Source: Cyanomargarita calcarea GSE-NOS-MK-12-04C (GTDB lineage Bacteria; Cyanobacteriota; Cyanobacteriia; Cyanobacteriales; Nostocaceae). Taken from it: a stretch of DNA of 64,000 nucleotides. Made by a program: the position numbers and the translations under genes. The notes beneath the pieces are model-generated. The model was not told the DNA's origin. It did no database searches and saw only the letters and a program-made list of their open reading frames with translations. The stretch is taken from contig JAHHGZ010000005.1 in the NCBI GenBank assembly GCA_019359595.1, positions 124,001-188,000 of the forward strand. Reading direction: 5' to 3'. Positions 18,222-27,952 of the stretch are shown here, piece by piece (the stretch's first letter is position 1; each line of letters opens with the position of its first letter).

Positions 18222-18551
18222 TTAGTAGCGTCGGGAATAACCTCCACCACCACCGCCACCGGCACCGCCACTGCCACCGCGTCTGCCACCACCAGAGGAA
18301 CCTCCATCTGATTTAGGTTTAGCTTTGTTCACTTTTAAGCTCCGACCCATCCACTCGGCATTATCAAGGGCTTCAATCGCTGCTGTTTCTTCGGCTTCTG
18401 TTTCCATTTCAACAAAGCCAAAGCCTCTCATGCGACCTGTTTCCCGATCCATAGGTAATTGAACACTCTTCACAGTTCCGTATTCTGCAAAGACGTGCCT
18501 GAGGTCATCTTCCTTAACTTCATAAGATAGGTTGCCGACGTAGATTGACAT
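18222..18551 (-). CDS. rbp: RRM RNA-binding protein with glycine-rich tail (Rbp family)
   Basis: One RNA recognition motif spans residues 1-80, with RNP2 IYVGNLSY at the start and RNP1 RGFGFVEM near residue 45. A C-terminal tail SSGGGRRGGSGGAGGGGGGG follows. This is the cyanobacterial Rbp architecture; members with glycine tails are typically cold-induced and bind RNA as chaperone-like proteins. It heads a probable rbp-rpsU transcription unit. Several paralogues usually exist per genome, so no specific number is assigned. Confidence 0.9.
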   Translation of the reverse strand: MSIYVGNLSYEVKEDDLRHVFAEYGTVKSVQLPMDRETGRMRGFGFVEMETEAEETAAIEALDNAEWMGRSLKVNKAKPKSDGGSSGGGRRGGSGGAGGGGGGGYSRRY

Positions 18552-18914
18552 AGAATATCTCCAGAATCAGGGGGTGTAGAGATTTAGATCCGGAGAGGTC
18601 TGTAATACAAGTATAGATACAAACAAACTGCACAGCCGAATTTAATCTTCCATAGGTACCCTAGCACAAAATGCTTGGTTCGGTTGCTTACGAGGCGTTA
18701 TATTTTTTTTATGGCTATTAGTTGGGATTCGCTAATCCACAAAAAAGCGATCGCTAATTACTAGAATGCTCCCGATGCATATATGAATTTTTGCAACATT
18801 CTCTATAGTATAGACAACCACCTATGGGTATATAGGTAAAGACTTATGAATAATCGTTTACAAAATTTAGTAGAATGATTTTATTCATAATTAAGTATTC
18901 TTACTCACTGCGAT
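18552..18914. other. Divergent intergenic region between rbp and ndhD
   Basis: These 363 bases must hold the promoters of both divergent genes. No transcription-factor site was recognised. One GCGATCGC octamer is present. The rbp leader may be long, as is known for cold-regulated rbp genes, but nothing in the sequence proves it. Confidence 0.4.
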
Positions 18915-20597
18915 ATGATAGCGGATCGATTTCCTTGGCTTACCGCAATTATTCTACTGCCACTCGTTGCTTCCTTGATAATACCTGTACTGCCTGATAA
19001 AGATGGCAAAACCGTGCGGTGGTTTGCGTTGGGTGTGGGTATCGCAGACTTTGCTTTGATGTGCTACGCTTTTTGGAACCATTACGATCCTTCAAGCGCG
19101 ACTTTTCAACTTGCAGAGAAATATGCCTGGGTGCCTCAGCTAGGTCTGAGTTGGGCAGTTTCGGTGGATGGAATATCAGTGCCCTTGGTGCTTCTGGCAG
19201 GACTGGTGACGACGCTCGCAATTTTTGCCTCATGGCAAGTCGATCGCCGACCCCGCCTTTTCTATATGTTAATGCTGGTGCTGTATTCGGCACAGGTGGG
19301 GGTATTCGTGGCTCAAGATTTGCTACTGTTTTTCATTATGTGGGAAGTAGAGCTAATCCCCGTTTACCTCCTCGTCTGCATTTGGGGTGGGCAGAATCGA
19401 CGTTACGCAGCGACAAAATTCTTGATTTATACCGCTGCAGCTTCGATTTTTATTCTGGTAGCGGCTTTGGGAATGGCGTTTAGCGGTGGAAATGTCACCT
19501 TCGATATCGCTGAACTCAGTATGAAGGATTACCCGCTTGCTTTAGAATTGCTGCTTTATGCGGGATTGTTAATTGCGTTTGGTGTCAAGCTGGCTGTTTT
19601 TCCCTTGCATACCTGGTTGCCTGATGCCCACGGTGAGGCATCTTCCCCCGTGTCTATGATTCTTGCGGGTGTGCTGTTGAAGATGGGTGGATATGGGTTA
19701 ATTCGCCTGAATCTTGAGCTTCTTTCAGATGCACACGTTTATTTTGCACCAGTTCTCGCCATTCTGGGTGTTGTCAACATTATTTATGGTGCGTTAAACT
19801 CCTTTGCCCAATCGAATATGAAGCGTCGTTTGGCCTATTCGTCGATATCTCATATGGGTTTCGTCCTCTTGGGTATTGCCTCCTTCACCGATTTGGGAAT
19901 TAGCGGTGCAATGTTGCAGATGATTTCCCACGGTTTGATTGCCGGAGTACTATTCTTCCTCGCAGGAGTAACTTACGATCGCACGCATACAATGTCAATG
20001 GATGATATGGGTGGTGTTGGTCAGGTGATGCCCAAAGTCTTTACCTTGTTTACGATTAGTGCAATGGCATCTCTAGCTCTGCCTGGGATGAGCGGCTTTG
20101 CCAGCGAAATTGCGGTCTTCGTTGGTGTCACGACTAGCGACATCTACAGTTCGACTTTCTGCACGGTAATAATTTTCCTGGCTGCTGTAGGAGTTATTCT
20201 CACGCCAATTTATCTGCTTTCGATGTTGAGACAGGTATTTTACGGTACTGGGAAAACTATATGCGACATTGACAATGCAGCCTTCGAGAATCAGGAAGAT
20301 GAGGGAACTGCTTGCTTCGGTACCGATTGCCTCTTACCTAGCGAAGCTGTTTATACTGATGCCAGACCGCGTGAAGTGTTTATTGCTGCCTGTTTTCTAC
20401 TGTTGATTGTCGGCATTGGTTTCTATCCCAAGCTGGCTACGCAAATGTACGACATAAAAACTGTAGCAGTTAATGCTGAAGTTCGCCAGTCTTATACTCA
20501 AATCGCGCAAACAAATTCCCAAATATATGCTAAGGGATTTTTGGCTCCTAAAGTTGTAGAGCCTGAAGTTGCTCCAATTTTAGGAGTTTTGAAGTAA
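18915..20597 (+). CDS. ndhD: NAD(P)H-quinone oxidoreductase subunit 4 (NdhD)
   Basis: A 560-residue polytopic membrane protein of the antiporter-like NDH-1 subunit family. Family signatures are [38 protein letters not shown] and [36 protein letters not shown] and a C-terminal [16 protein letters not shown] also fit. It carries conserved charged residues (Glu of MWEVE, Lys of GVKL, Lys of LLKMGG, His of DAHGEA) for proton translocation. It stands alone without ndhF beside it. Which of the NdhD paralogues it is cannot be settled by eye. Confidence 0.93.
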   Translation: MIADRFPWLTAIILLPLVASLIIPVLPDKDGKTVRWFALGVGIADFALMCYAFWNHYDPSSATFQLAEKYAWVPQLGLSWAVSVDGISVPLVLLAGLVTTLAIFASWQVDRRPRLFYMLMLVLYSAQVGVFVAQDLLLFFIMWEVELIPVYLLVCIWGGQNRRYAATKFLIYTAAASIFILVAALGMAFSGGNVTFDIAELSMKDYPLALELLLYAGLLIAFGVKLAVFPLHTWLPDAHGEASSPVSMILAGVLLKMGGYGLIRLNLELLSDAHVYFAPVLAILGVVNIIYGALNSFAQSNMKRRLAYSSISHMGFVLLGIASFTDLGISGAMLQMISHGLIAGVLFFLAGVTYDRTHTMSMDDMGGVGQVMPKVFTLFTISAMASLALPGMSGFASEIAVFVGVTTSDIYSSTFCTVIIFLAAVGVILTPIYLLSMLRQVFYGTGKTICDIDNAAFENQEDEGTACFGTDCLLPSEAVYTDARPREVFIAACFLLLIVGIGFYPKLATQMYDIKTVAVNAEVRQSYTQIAQTNSQIYAKGFLAPKVVEPEVAPILGVLK

Positions 20598-20649
20598 GTT
20601 TTCATCAAGTGCAATCCTCCCTAGACTTGTGCGACCCTAGCTTACGGGG

Positions 20650-20670
20650 CTGCGGTGTATACACAAGTTT
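20650..20670. repeat. Solo end of the GTGTACACAC MITE family
   Basis: CTGCGGTGTATACACAAGTT matches the left terminal repeat of the elements at 53054 and 7662 with two or three changes. No matching second end was found. The fragment runs straight into the palindromic element that follows. Confidence 0.45.
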
Positions 20671-20671
20671 A

Positions 20672-20798
20672 AATTTAGGCGTTGCTGAATCCCCTCACCC
20701 TAGCCCTCTCCCCAGGGGAGAGGGGACAAGAATTAAAACCTCCCCTCTCCCCAAGGGAGAGGGGTCGGGGGTGAGGGTAATTCAGCAACGCCTAAATT
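20672..20798. repeat. Long fold-back element (127 bp)
   Basis: AATTTAGGCGTTGCTGAAT at the left is exactly reverse-complemented at the right end (ATTCAGCAACGCCTAAATT). The arms continue inward with CCCCTCACCC / GGGTGAGGG, and CTCTCCCCAGGGGAGAGGGG meets a similar palindrome from the right. The whole unit can fold into one long imperfect hairpin with small internal ones. No coding potential. It lies 75 bases after ndhD and may affect its mRNA 3' end. Confidence 0.75.
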
Positions 20799-20953
20799 CT
20801 CTTCTCCCCTTTGAATTGGGGGCAGGGGGCAAAAATTTTATTTCTATACGTATTATTCTAATTGTTTCCAAAGAAAGCCAAATTACCCAGCAACCCTATA
20901 CCCATAAACTTTAAGATAGTCTATCAACCGAAAGTATATTTATCTCGGATCTG

Positions 20954-21508
20954 ATGGCTGAAGAACAAGAACCTGATAAAGTTATAGAAACGCTACGGGA
21001 ATGGATAACAAGGCCGCCAATCAATCCTTACTGGGAAGGTGGTACTTATGATGACGACTTAGACATACCCCTGGACTACCCCTACAGTTCAACTGAATGG
21101 GATCGCATCTTTGAAACATTCATCGATTTGCTTCGGCATGAAAACTACAGGATTCGCCAAGCTGCGATCGCTCGTCTGAAAATGGCATTGAAATCAGAAA
21201 ACTCGCAAGTCTCGAATGACGAAGATTATCAACCAAAGCCCATTGCAGAGCGGATGAGGGTGATTTTTCAAGCAATTTCTTTCCAAGCTACAGTTACTCC
21301 TGACATTTTCGAGGATTTTTGTTACGAATTCAAGTGTCTTGCAACAGAAGCTCCCTACGGTGGTTTAATTCTCCAATGGCTAAACGGACTTTCTGCAACT
21401 GAAAAACGCCAAGCTCCAAGTGATGAAGCAATCCTAGCAGCTAGAATTCTGTTGTATCAAAATTTAAGTTCGCTGCTCCATCCAGCAAGCAATGAGTTTG
21501 AGATTTGA
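20954..21508 (+). CDS. Conserved hypothetical acidic protein
   Basis: 184 residues beginning MAEEQEPDKVIETLREWITR, acidic and mostly helical. A segment, ETFIDLLRHENYRIRQAAIA followed by RLKMAL, resembles a HEAT-like helical pair. I cannot assign a family. It is 16 bases upstream of the RluA-type gene on the same strand and is probably co-transcribed with it. Confidence 0.6.
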   Translation: MAEEQEPDKVIETLREWITRPPINPYWEGGTYDDDLDIPLDYPYSSTEWDRIFETFIDLLRHENYRIRQAAIARLKMALKSENSQVSNDEDYQPKPIAERMRVIFQAISFQATVTPDIFEDFCYEFKCLATEAPYGGLILQWLNGLSATEKRQAPSDEAILAARILLYQNLSSLLHPASNEFEI

Positions 21509-21524
21509 ATAATCCTGTCTTTTT

Positions 21525-23195
21525 ATGGTAGTTCTACACCCGCTTTCAGATTTTATCTTATTCAATTCTGTTGTCAGTGACTCATATCCCCCCAGCTATT
21601 GGTATGAAGGGTATTGTCCTGAAAGCGGAGAACTATTGAGACTACCCCGCACCCCACTCTCTGAAAAAATTGCCCACAGTTTAATACAATACCTCGCTGC
21701 AGATGAGCGTTATTCCCGTGAAGGCAAGATGTACGGGATATTACTGATTTCATTACCAAATGGTGAACAAAGAATACTCAAGGCTTTCTCCGGTCTGCTG
21801 AATAGTTGCAGCGTAGTTGAGGGTTGGGTGCCACCAATACCCGGACGTGAGAATGTGGCATTAGATGAAGCTCGGACATTAACACAATTGGAGGTGATGA
21901 AACAAGAACTCCGACACCTCAAGCAACTAACCGAACGACAGCAATATGAAACCAAGAAGCTAGAGTTTGAATTACAACGAAAAGAAATAAGCGATCGCCA
22001 TCGAATCAGCAAACAGCAACGAATTGTTAAACGTCAGATCCTCAAAGAAACCCTTGATGGAGAATCATTAACTATAGCGCTAGAGAAACTGGATGAAGAA
22101 AGTCGTCAAGATGGAATTGAGGGACGAAGGTTCAAACGTCAGCGAGATGAGAAGTTGCAGCCCCTGAAACAGTTGATTGACTTATCCGATAAGCGGATGG
22201 GGGAATTGAAACAACAGCGGAAGGAATTATCCCGTCAACTTCAAACCCAAATGCACGCTGCTTATTCGCTGATGAACTTTTTTGGGCGATCGCTATCCTT
22301 ACAGCAATTAATGCCGTCCGGTTTACCCACTGGGACGGGTGATTGTTGTGCCCCAAAATTGCTCCACTATGCAGCAACTCATAATTTGAAACCGTTGGCA
22401 ATGGCTGAGTTTTGGTGGGGTGATTCCTATGGAGACAAAATTCAGGGAGAATTTTACGGTGCTTGTGCAGAACGCTGTCAACCATTGATGGGATTTCTGC
22501 TCTCAGGATTGTCTCAAAGAACAGGCAGTGGAGCAGGGGGAGAGGGAGAGAGGGAGAATATTGTTCTATTCCCCATTATTTATGAAGACAAATGGTTAAT
22601 TGCCGTCAACAAACCTGCTGGACTACTATCAGTTCCCGGTCGTTATCATGACACCCAAGACAGCGTTCTTTTGCGTTTGCGTAATTTATTACCAGATGGC
22701 ATGAGTATTACTGCGGTGCATCGCTTGGATCGAGAAACTTCTGGAATTCTTTTATTGGCACGGAATAAAGAAATAAGCATCCAACTTAGTCAACAATTCG
22801 AGAAACGACAAGTTCGCAAGGTTTATGAAGCAGTGCTTTCCGGTTATTTAAGCAATGATGCAGGTGTAATCGAACTGCCACTTTGGGGAGATTCTTATAA
22901 TCGTCCTTATCAGGAAGTGAATTGGGAGTATGGAAAACCCAGCATGACAAAATTTCAGGTGATGGCAAGGGAAGGAAATTATACTCGTGTAAAATTTACC
23001 CCCTTAACAGGACGTACCCATCAACTGAGGGTTCATGCTGCTGATCCGAGAGGACTGGGAGTGCCGATTTTAGGCGATCGCCTTTATGGATGTTCAGATA
23101 ATGTTGCCAGTCGATTACATCTGCATGCAAGAGAACTTTGCTTTGAGCATCCCAAGTTAGGAGACTTGCGTTTACAAGTAGAAACACCATTTTGA
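21525..23195 (+). CDS. RluA-family RNA pseudouridine synthase, long form
   Basis: Residues from about 345 onward form the catalytic domain. It starts with IVLFPIIYEDKWLIAVNKPA, continues with AVHRLDRETSGILLLAR containing the catalytic Asp near residue 400, and ends with the PLTGRTHQLRVH motif. The enzyme isomerises uridine in rRNA or tRNA. The N-terminal ~340 residues are unusual. They contain a long charged coiled coil (residues 120-250) and a segment ending in GDCCAPKLLHYAATHNLKPL. That extended version is typical of some cyanobacterial RluA proteins. A low-complexity GSGAGGEGERENI linker separates the halves. Confidence 0.87.
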   Translation: MVVLHPLSDFILFNSVVSDSYPPSYWYEGYCPESGELLRLPRTPLSEKIAHSLIQYLAADERYSREGKMYGILLISLPNGEQRILKAFSGLLNSCSVVEGWVPPIPGRENVALDEARTLTQLEVMKQELRHLKQLTERQQYETKKLEFELQRKEISDRHRISKQQRIVKRQILKETLDGESLTIALEKLDEESRQDGIEGRRFKRQRDEKLQPLKQLIDLSDKRMGELKQQRKELSRQLQTQMHAAYSLMNFFGRSLSLQQLMPSGLPTGTGDCCAPKLLHYAATHNLKPLAMAEFWWGDSYGDKIQGEFYGACAERCQPLMGFLLSGLSQRTGSGAGGEGERENIVLFPIIYEDKWLIAVNKPAGLLSVPGRYHDTQDSVLLRLRNLLPDGMSITAVHRLDRETSGILLLARNKEISIQLSQQFEKRQVRKVYEAVLSGYLSNDAGVIELPLWGDSYNRPYQEVNWEYGKPSMTKFQVMAREGNYTRVKFTPLTGRTHQLRVHAADPRGLGVPILGDRLYGCSDNVASRLHLHARELCFEHPKLGDLRLQVETPF

Positions 23196-23311
23196 GGATG
23201 GCGAAATAGTTTAATTCTGTATAGTCAAATATAGTTAGACGTAGTTTTCTATAATAGATAACTGCTACTTCTTCACAGAATTTTGTAGAAGGATTGAAAT
23301 TCAATTCTGAT

Positions 23312-23689
23312 CTAAAAGGGAATCACCAATTTGGGTGCATGACCTTCTAAATTTACCTTCCTGGGGGTAACTAACACCTCTCTATCCCCTATCCCGAAAG
23401 CTTTGGGGAATGCTTTGACCAAAATGTTATAACTGCCGTTAACATCGGCATTAAGTGCTATCCCATTTTGTGTAATGTAAAGACCGCGAAGAACTCGTTT
23501 TCCAGATGGTTCCCAGTCGGCAGGTTTGGCTTTATATGTTGGAATTAAATCATTATCCAAGAAACTAGCCTTACTGGTGTAGGATTCTTCTTGAATGATT
23601 ACTTCAATCCCTTTCATAGCGCCTTTATAGGTTAGCATATCAATCAATTGTCGCCCATTGCGGTTCAAGATTCCTACCCCAGAAGACAC
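23312..23689 (-). pseudogene. tnpB: C-terminal remnant of a TnpB RNA-guided nuclease (IS200/IS605 type)
   Basis: The translated end contains MLTYKGAMKGIEVIIQEESY, TSKASFLDNDLIP and GLYITQNGIALNADVNGSYN. This is the RuvC-II Glu and RuvC-III Asp region of TnpB. About two thirds of the protein, including RuvC-I, is missing upstream, and no tnpA is present. In this subgroup the zinc-ribbon cysteines are absent. Just upstream lies a fragment of the family 1 MITE. The remnant cannot be an active nuclease. Confidence 0.85.
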
Positions 23690-23705
23690 AATAATAATCC
23701 TCTGG

Positions 23706-23740
23706 AAGAGGACTTTAGTTATTAGACAGGGACTTATAGT
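23706..23740. repeat. Internal fragment of the family 1 MITE next to the TnpB remnant
   Basis: ATTAGACAGGGACTTATAG here matches the reverse complement of MITE copy B over 19 bases. The preceding GGACTTTAGTT also resembles that copy's GGACTTTTGCT. Neither terminal repeat is present, so this is a broken copy at the edge of the truncated tnpB. Confidence 0.55.
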
Positions 23741-23810
23741 CGAATGGCTGGCTGTATTCCCTCACAAATTTTGATTAAAATTAAAGTAATGCGATTGACA
23801 AAGAACACAG

Positions 23811-24848
23811 ATGAGTAATCTAATCCAAGACTACAACCCCAGCGACATCGGTCAAGTAAATGGCAACCTGTTTGGTCTGCCTTTTGATTACGAGTCTGCA
23901 AAACTGGTTGTCTTTGGCGTACCCTGGGAAGTGACTGTTTCCTATGGTGCAGGAACTGCCAACGGCCCTTCTCAAATTTTGGATGCTTCGACTCAACTGG
24001 ATTTGTTCGATTTTGACAATCCTGATGGGTGGAAACAAGGAATTTTTATGGCAGGAATTCCTCAAGATTTTCTCTTGAAGAATAAATATTACCGCGAGCA
24101 AGCCGCAAAAATTATCGAACGACTAGCGCAAGGTCAAACACTGACAGATACACCTGATTTAACACCCATACTCTCAGAAATTAATCAAGCTTGTCTTTCT
24201 GTAAATCAATGGTTGTTTGAAAAATGCAAAGAAGCAATTAATAATGGTAAGCGAGTCGCGGTCATTGGTGGCGACCACAGCGTACCCTTAGGTTATTTCC
24301 AAGCATTAGCAGCTAAGTATCCAAACTATGGTATTTTGCACATAGACGCCCACGCAGATTTACGTAATGCTTACGAGGGATTTGAGTTTTCTCATGCATC
24401 GATCATGTTCAATGCAATGAAAATACCGCAAATTACCAAGTTAGTACAGGTAGGCTTGCGCGATATTTGTCATGATGAAGTAGAAATGATTAACCAATCC
24501 AATAGCAGAATTATTGCTTATTACGACCCAGCCATTAAACAAAAGCTTTACTCTGGCACAACTTGGATTGATTTATGTCGAGAAATTGTCAGCCATTTAC
24601 CCGAATACGTTCATATTAGCTTTGATGTCGATGGCTTAGACCCAAAACTCTGTCCGAACACAGGTACTCCCGTTCCTGGTGGACTGGAATTAGAGCAAAC
24701 ATTTTGTTTGTTCCGAGAATTGGTTTCCAGTGGGAGAAAAATTATTGGCTTTGATATCTGCGAAGCCGGTGATGCTGAGTGGGATGGTAATGTTGGTGCT
24801 AGGATTGCCTTAAAATTGGCAAACTTGTTGGATTTATCGCAATTGTAG
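23811..24848 (+). CDS. Arginase/agmatinase-family ureohydrolase
   Basis: A 345-residue enzyme with all binuclear metal ligands visible: GGDHSVP (about residue 152), HIDAHADLR (about 180) and SFDVDGLDP (about 271). EAGDAEWDG is at the C-terminal substrate loop. It hydrolyses a guanidino compound to urea plus an amine or ammonia. Cyanobacterial relatives have been called agmatinase, and at least one is known to be a guanidine hydrolase. The N-terminal region FGVPWEVTVSYGAGTANGPS is the family's start. Substrate cannot be decided by eye. Confidence 0.85.
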   Translation: MSNLIQDYNPSDIGQVNGNLFGLPFDYESAKLVVFGVPWEVTVSYGAGTANGPSQILDASTQLDLFDFDNPDGWKQGIFMAGIPQDFLLKNKYYREQAAKIIERLAQGQTLTDTPDLTPILSEINQACLSVNQWLFEKCKEAINNGKRVAVIGGDHSVPLGYFQALAAKYPNYGILHIDAHADLRNAYEGFEFSHASIMFNAMKIPQITKLVQVGLRDICHDEVEMINQSNSRIIAYYDPAIKQKLYSGTTWIDLCREIVSHLPEYVHISFDVDGLDPKLCPNTGTPVPGGLELEQTFCLFRELVSSGRKIIGFDICEAGDAEWDGNVGARIALKLANLLDLSQL

Positions 24849-25118
24849 GTTAGGTCAAGAAAAATTACATAGCAGTTTAAGTAGAGAAAAAGAACCCCCC
24901 TTAGATAGATACGTCAAAGATTACCCAGCCTGTAGAGTAAAAATAGTAAATCAATTGACACTCACTGGAGATGAGTTATTCGGTTCGGTTCACCAAAGTT
25001 GCGTAGTTTCTTGCAAATGAGGTGAAAGTCAATTGTAGATACCAAGGAGAACTTTCTACCTTATATCTGGAATGAAGTCCAAGTGACAGGGGCTTTTGAC
25101 TGCTGAACCATAAAAATT

Positions 25119-26210
25119 ATGAAAATCGCACAAATCGCACCCTTGTGGGAAAAAGTTCCGCCTACCACCTATGGTGGCACAGAACTTGTTGTAAGTCTTT
25201 TAACTGAAGAATTGGTACGCAGAGGTCATGATGTCACCTTGTTTGCTTCCGGGGATTCCCAAACAATCGCTCGTTTGGAAGCAGGTAGCCCATGTGCATT
25301 GCGTTTAGACCCAAGCATCAAAGAGCCTGTAGTTTACGAACTGATGCAACCGAGTCATGCTTACCAGCGGGCTGCAGAATTCGATATCATCCACTCCCAT
25401 GTAGGAATTTGGTCGTTGGCTTTGGCTAGTATGGTGTCAACACCAACAGTGCATACCTTACATGGTACTTTTACTCGCGACAATAACAAAGTATTTAGGC
25501 AGCACCACACGCAACAATACGTCAGTATTAGTGAATCTCAGCGTCTCTTAAATATAAATTACGCTGCCACAGTATACAACGGTATTGATGTCAATAAATT
25601 TCCCTTTTTCGCTGAACCTCAAGACCCACCCTACCTGGCATTCTTAGGACGCTTCTCCCCAGAAAAAGGACCCCAACATGCGATCGCGATCGCCAAGCAG
25701 GCAGGTTGGCGGTTGAAGATGGCTGGTAAAGTGGATGTTGTAGACAAGAAGTTTTTTGAAGAAGAAATTGCCCCGCACATTGACGGCAAACAGATAGAAT
25801 TTTTGGGTGAAATGAATCACACTCAAAAAGCTGAATTTTTGGGGAATGCAGCGATTACTCTGTTTCCGATTACTTGGAGTGAACCTTTTGGTTTGGTGAT
25901 GACTGAATCTATGGTGACAGGTACACCAGTCATTGCCATGAATATGGGTTCTGTATCAGAGGTAATAGCGAATGGCCAGACAGGTTACGTCTGCCAAAGC
26001 TATGAAGAAATGGCTACCATGATACCCAAAGCATTGAAACTAAATCGGCAAAAATGTCGAGAACACGTAGAGACAAGATTTAGCGTTACCCAGATGGTTG
26101 ATGGGTACGAAGCGGTTTATGAAAAAATCGTGGGAGAACGCAACTTTAGGAATAAGTTCAATTCGGCCCTGAGAAACTCGTTGGAATCAATTACATCTTT
26201 CACACGTTAG
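25119..26210 (+). CDS. GT4-family glycosyltransferase
   Basis: 363 residues with the GT-B fold. The N-terminal PPTTYGGTELVVSLLTEELV loop holds the Gly-rich acceptor-side motif. A clear nucleotide-sugar binding half contains FLGRFSPEKGPQHAIAIAKQ and SEPFGLVMTESMVTGTPVIA, whose E-x7-E motif is characteristic of GT4. It probably acts in polysaccharide or glycolipid synthesis. It is monocistronic and ends in a strong terminator at 26266. Confidence 0.88.
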   Translation: MKIAQIAPLWEKVPPTTYGGTELVVSLLTEELVRRGHDVTLFASGDSQTIARLEAGSPCALRLDPSIKEPVVYELMQPSHAYQRAAEFDIIHSHVGIWSLALASMVSTPTVHTLHGTFTRDNNKVFRQHHTQQYVSISESQRLLNINYAATVYNGIDVNKFPFFAEPQDPPYLAFLGRFSPEKGPQHAIAIAKQAGWRLKMAGKVDVVDKKFFEEEIAPHIDGKQIEFLGEMNHTQKAEFLGNAAITLFPITWSEPFGLVMTESMVTGTPVIAMNMGSVSEVIANGQTGYVCQSYEEMATMIPKALKLNRQKCREHVETRFSVTQMVDGYEAVYEKIVGERNFRNKFNSALRNSLESITSFTR

Positions 26211-26265
26211 GTTTCTTGACGTACCTCCTATTTTAATCCTTGCATTTGGATACTAGTTTAATTTA

Positions 26266-26293
26266 TGCTCCCATATAAAGGGAGCATTTTTTT
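26266..26293 (+). terminator. Intrinsic terminator of the GT4 gene
   Basis: TGCTCCC and GGGAGCA pair as a perfect 7-bp stem around ATATAAA, followed directly by TTTTTTT. It lies about 55 bases after the glycosyltransferase stop. Confidence 0.9.
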
Positions 26294-26311
26294 GTGGGAC
26301 TTATATCAAGT

Positions 26312-26444
26312 TTAGCTGTAGGCATACGGGCATCGGGTACCTGATATCTTGAATTTGTCAAAAAGAGTGTCAAAATCATCACTGTTTACGACCCGCTTCA
26401 ATCTGGTGATACAGCTTTAGCCGTAGACATACGGTCATCTCGTA
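26312..26444. repeat. Degraded MITE core flanked by direct repeats
   Basis: Two imperfect copies of TTTAGCTGTAGGCATACGGG-like sequence (26313 and 26409) flank a piece of the family 1 MITE. The piece contains TGATATCTTG, TGTCAAAATCATCACTG and a CCCGCTTC variant, and lacks the palindrome and the right end. Confidence 0.55.
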
Positions 26445-26527
26445 CCTTTTTTTATTCTATTTTATAGATTCGCCACAGTTCCTAATGCCTGAGAAAATAA
26501 AAATATCCGACTTGAAAACCTCAAATT

Positions 26528-27100
26528 ATGGTACAAGTTCCCACAAAACCATTAACCCTAGAAGAGTTTTTGCAACTCCCAGAAACCAAACCTGCGAGCG
26601 AATACATCAATGGTCAAATCATCCAAAAAGCGATGCCACAAGGAAAACACAGCACAATTCGGGGAGAATTTATTACAGTTATCAATAATATTGCTGAATC
26701 TCAACGTATTGGTTTAGCGCTTCTTGAGCTACGATGTACTTTTGGTGGACGTTCTATCATACCTGATGTTGCTGTTTTTACCTGGAGTCGCATTCCTTTG
26801 GATCAAGATGGTGATATTGCTAACGTTTTCTCATCTTATCCTGATTGGACAATTGAAATTCTCTCTCCAGACCAAAATCAGACTAAAGTTATAAATAATA
26901 TTTTACATTGCCTCAACGCCGGCTGTCAGATGGGTTGGTTAGTCGATCCAGATGAAAAGTCTGTCATAGCTTATCCGAATGGTAAGCAACCAATATTTTT
27001 CCAAGAACCCGAACAGTTTCTTCCCACTCCAGAATTTATTGGAGATTTTCAACTCAATATCGGAGAGTTATTTAGCTGGTTGAAACCAGGTAACATCTGA
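26528..27100 (+). CDS. Uma2-family putative endonuclease (DUF820)
   Basis: 190 residues with the Uma2 PD-(D/E)XK-like pattern: YINGQIIQKAMPQGKHSTI, IIPDVAVFTWSRIP, WTIEILSPDQNQTKVINNIL and HCLNAGCQMGWLVDPDEKSV. The family is expanded in cyanobacteria, and its nuclease activity is inferred from fold rather than shown. This is one of four in the window (also 35052, 47033 and 61100). Confidence 0.85.
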   Translation: MVQVPTKPLTLEEFLQLPETKPASEYINGQIIQKAMPQGKHSTIRGEFITVINNIAESQRIGLALLELRCTFGGRSIIPDVAVFTWSRIPLDQDGDIANVFSSYPDWTIEILSPDQNQTKVINNILHCLNAGCQMGWLVDPDEKSVIAYPNGKQPIFFQEPEQFLPTPEFIGDFQLNIGELFSWLKPGNI

Positions 27101-27216
27101 GAATTCTAGACTGGGAATGCGATGCTTATAAAGTTGCAATCTTTGCGCCATAATAAAAATACAGGAAGTAACGGACTTTCTCTTTGTGCCTCCATTAAAA
27201 AAATAGGAGTAGTTAA

Positions 27217-27456
27217 ATGGAAGCTTATAAAATAGAAGCTGTTTTAACTGAAGATGGAACTTTGATGCTGCGAGGCTTACCTTTTCATGCGGGGGATGCT
27301 GTGGAGGTAATTATTCTCGAAGCTAAAACTCCACATCAGACTGTTGCATCACCTAGTCAAGCAGAAACAAATTTTTATCCTCTGCGGGGAAAAGTAGTCC
27401 GTTATGATGACCCAACAGAACCTGTCGCTTTGGAAGATTGGGAAGTTTTGCAGTGA
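27217..27456 (+). CDS. VapB-like antitoxin
   Basis: 79 residues. The start MEAYKIEAVLTEDGTLMLRG and AGDAVEVIILE resemble the N-terminal beta strands of AbrB/MazE-like or AF2212-type antitoxins. The C-terminal tail carries charged residues suited to toxin binding. The stop TGA overlaps the GTG start of the following PIN-domain gene. Confidence 0.75.
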   Translation: MEAYKIEAVLTEDGTLMLRGLPFHAGDAVEVIILEAKTPHQTVASPSQAETNFYPLRGKVVRYDDPTEPVALEDWEVLQ

Positions 27457-27842
27457 TTGTACTTGACACGCATATCTGGGTTTGGTGGGTTGACGGTAAC
27501 GAGCGATTAACTGAAAAACATCGAGTGTATATAGAGGAATATCAATTTCAGGGTTTGGGAGTAAGTATTGTTTCTTGTTGGGAGGTCGCCAAATTAGTAG
27601 AAAAAAATCGACTTGTTTTTTCTTGCTCAGTTAATGAATGGTTGGAAGCAGCTTTGGCTTATCCAGGAGTACAGCTATTAAATTTGACTTTACCGATAGT
27701 GGTTGATTCAACTCAATTAGGTGGATTTCATAGCGACCCTTTTGACCAAATTATTGTAGCAACAGCCAGAAATTCTGGGTGTCCTTTACTAACTGTTGAC
27801 GCGAAAATTATTAGCTATTCCGGTGTGGAAACGCTTTCATAA
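27453..27842 (+). CDS. vapC: VapC-type PIN-domain ribonuclease toxin
   Basis: A PIN domain with the first acidic residue in VIVLDTHIWVWWV, Glu in SIVSCWEVAKLV, and Asp residues in HSDPFDQIIVATA and LLTVDAKI. All four catalytic positions appear intact. The GTG at 27453 overlaps the antitoxin stop (GTGA), the classic coupled arrangement, and is preferred to the upstream TTG at 27438. Confidence 0.87.
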   Translation: MIVLDTHIWVWWVDGNERLTEKHRVYIEEYQFQGLGVSIVSCWEVAKLVEKNRLVFSCSVNEWLEAALAYPGVQLLNLTLPIVVDSTQLGGFHSDPFDQIIVATARNSGCPLLTVDAKIISYSGVETLS

Positions 27843-27952
27843 ACACTCCTACCTACCTAAAATATGGGAGGAAAGAAGATTAAAGTAATGAGTAATGAAG
27901 AATTAAATAATGTTAAATTATAACTGCATTACATTTGACCCACGCATTATCT

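Noticed and set aside
19019-19483. Open frame within ndhD on the same strand
   Set aside because: It is a shifted reading of ndhD and gives low-complexity non-protein-like sequence.
23196-23311. CRISPR-like ATTGAAATTCAAT sequence after the TnpB remnant
   Set aside because: It appears only once; no repeated units or spacers are present.
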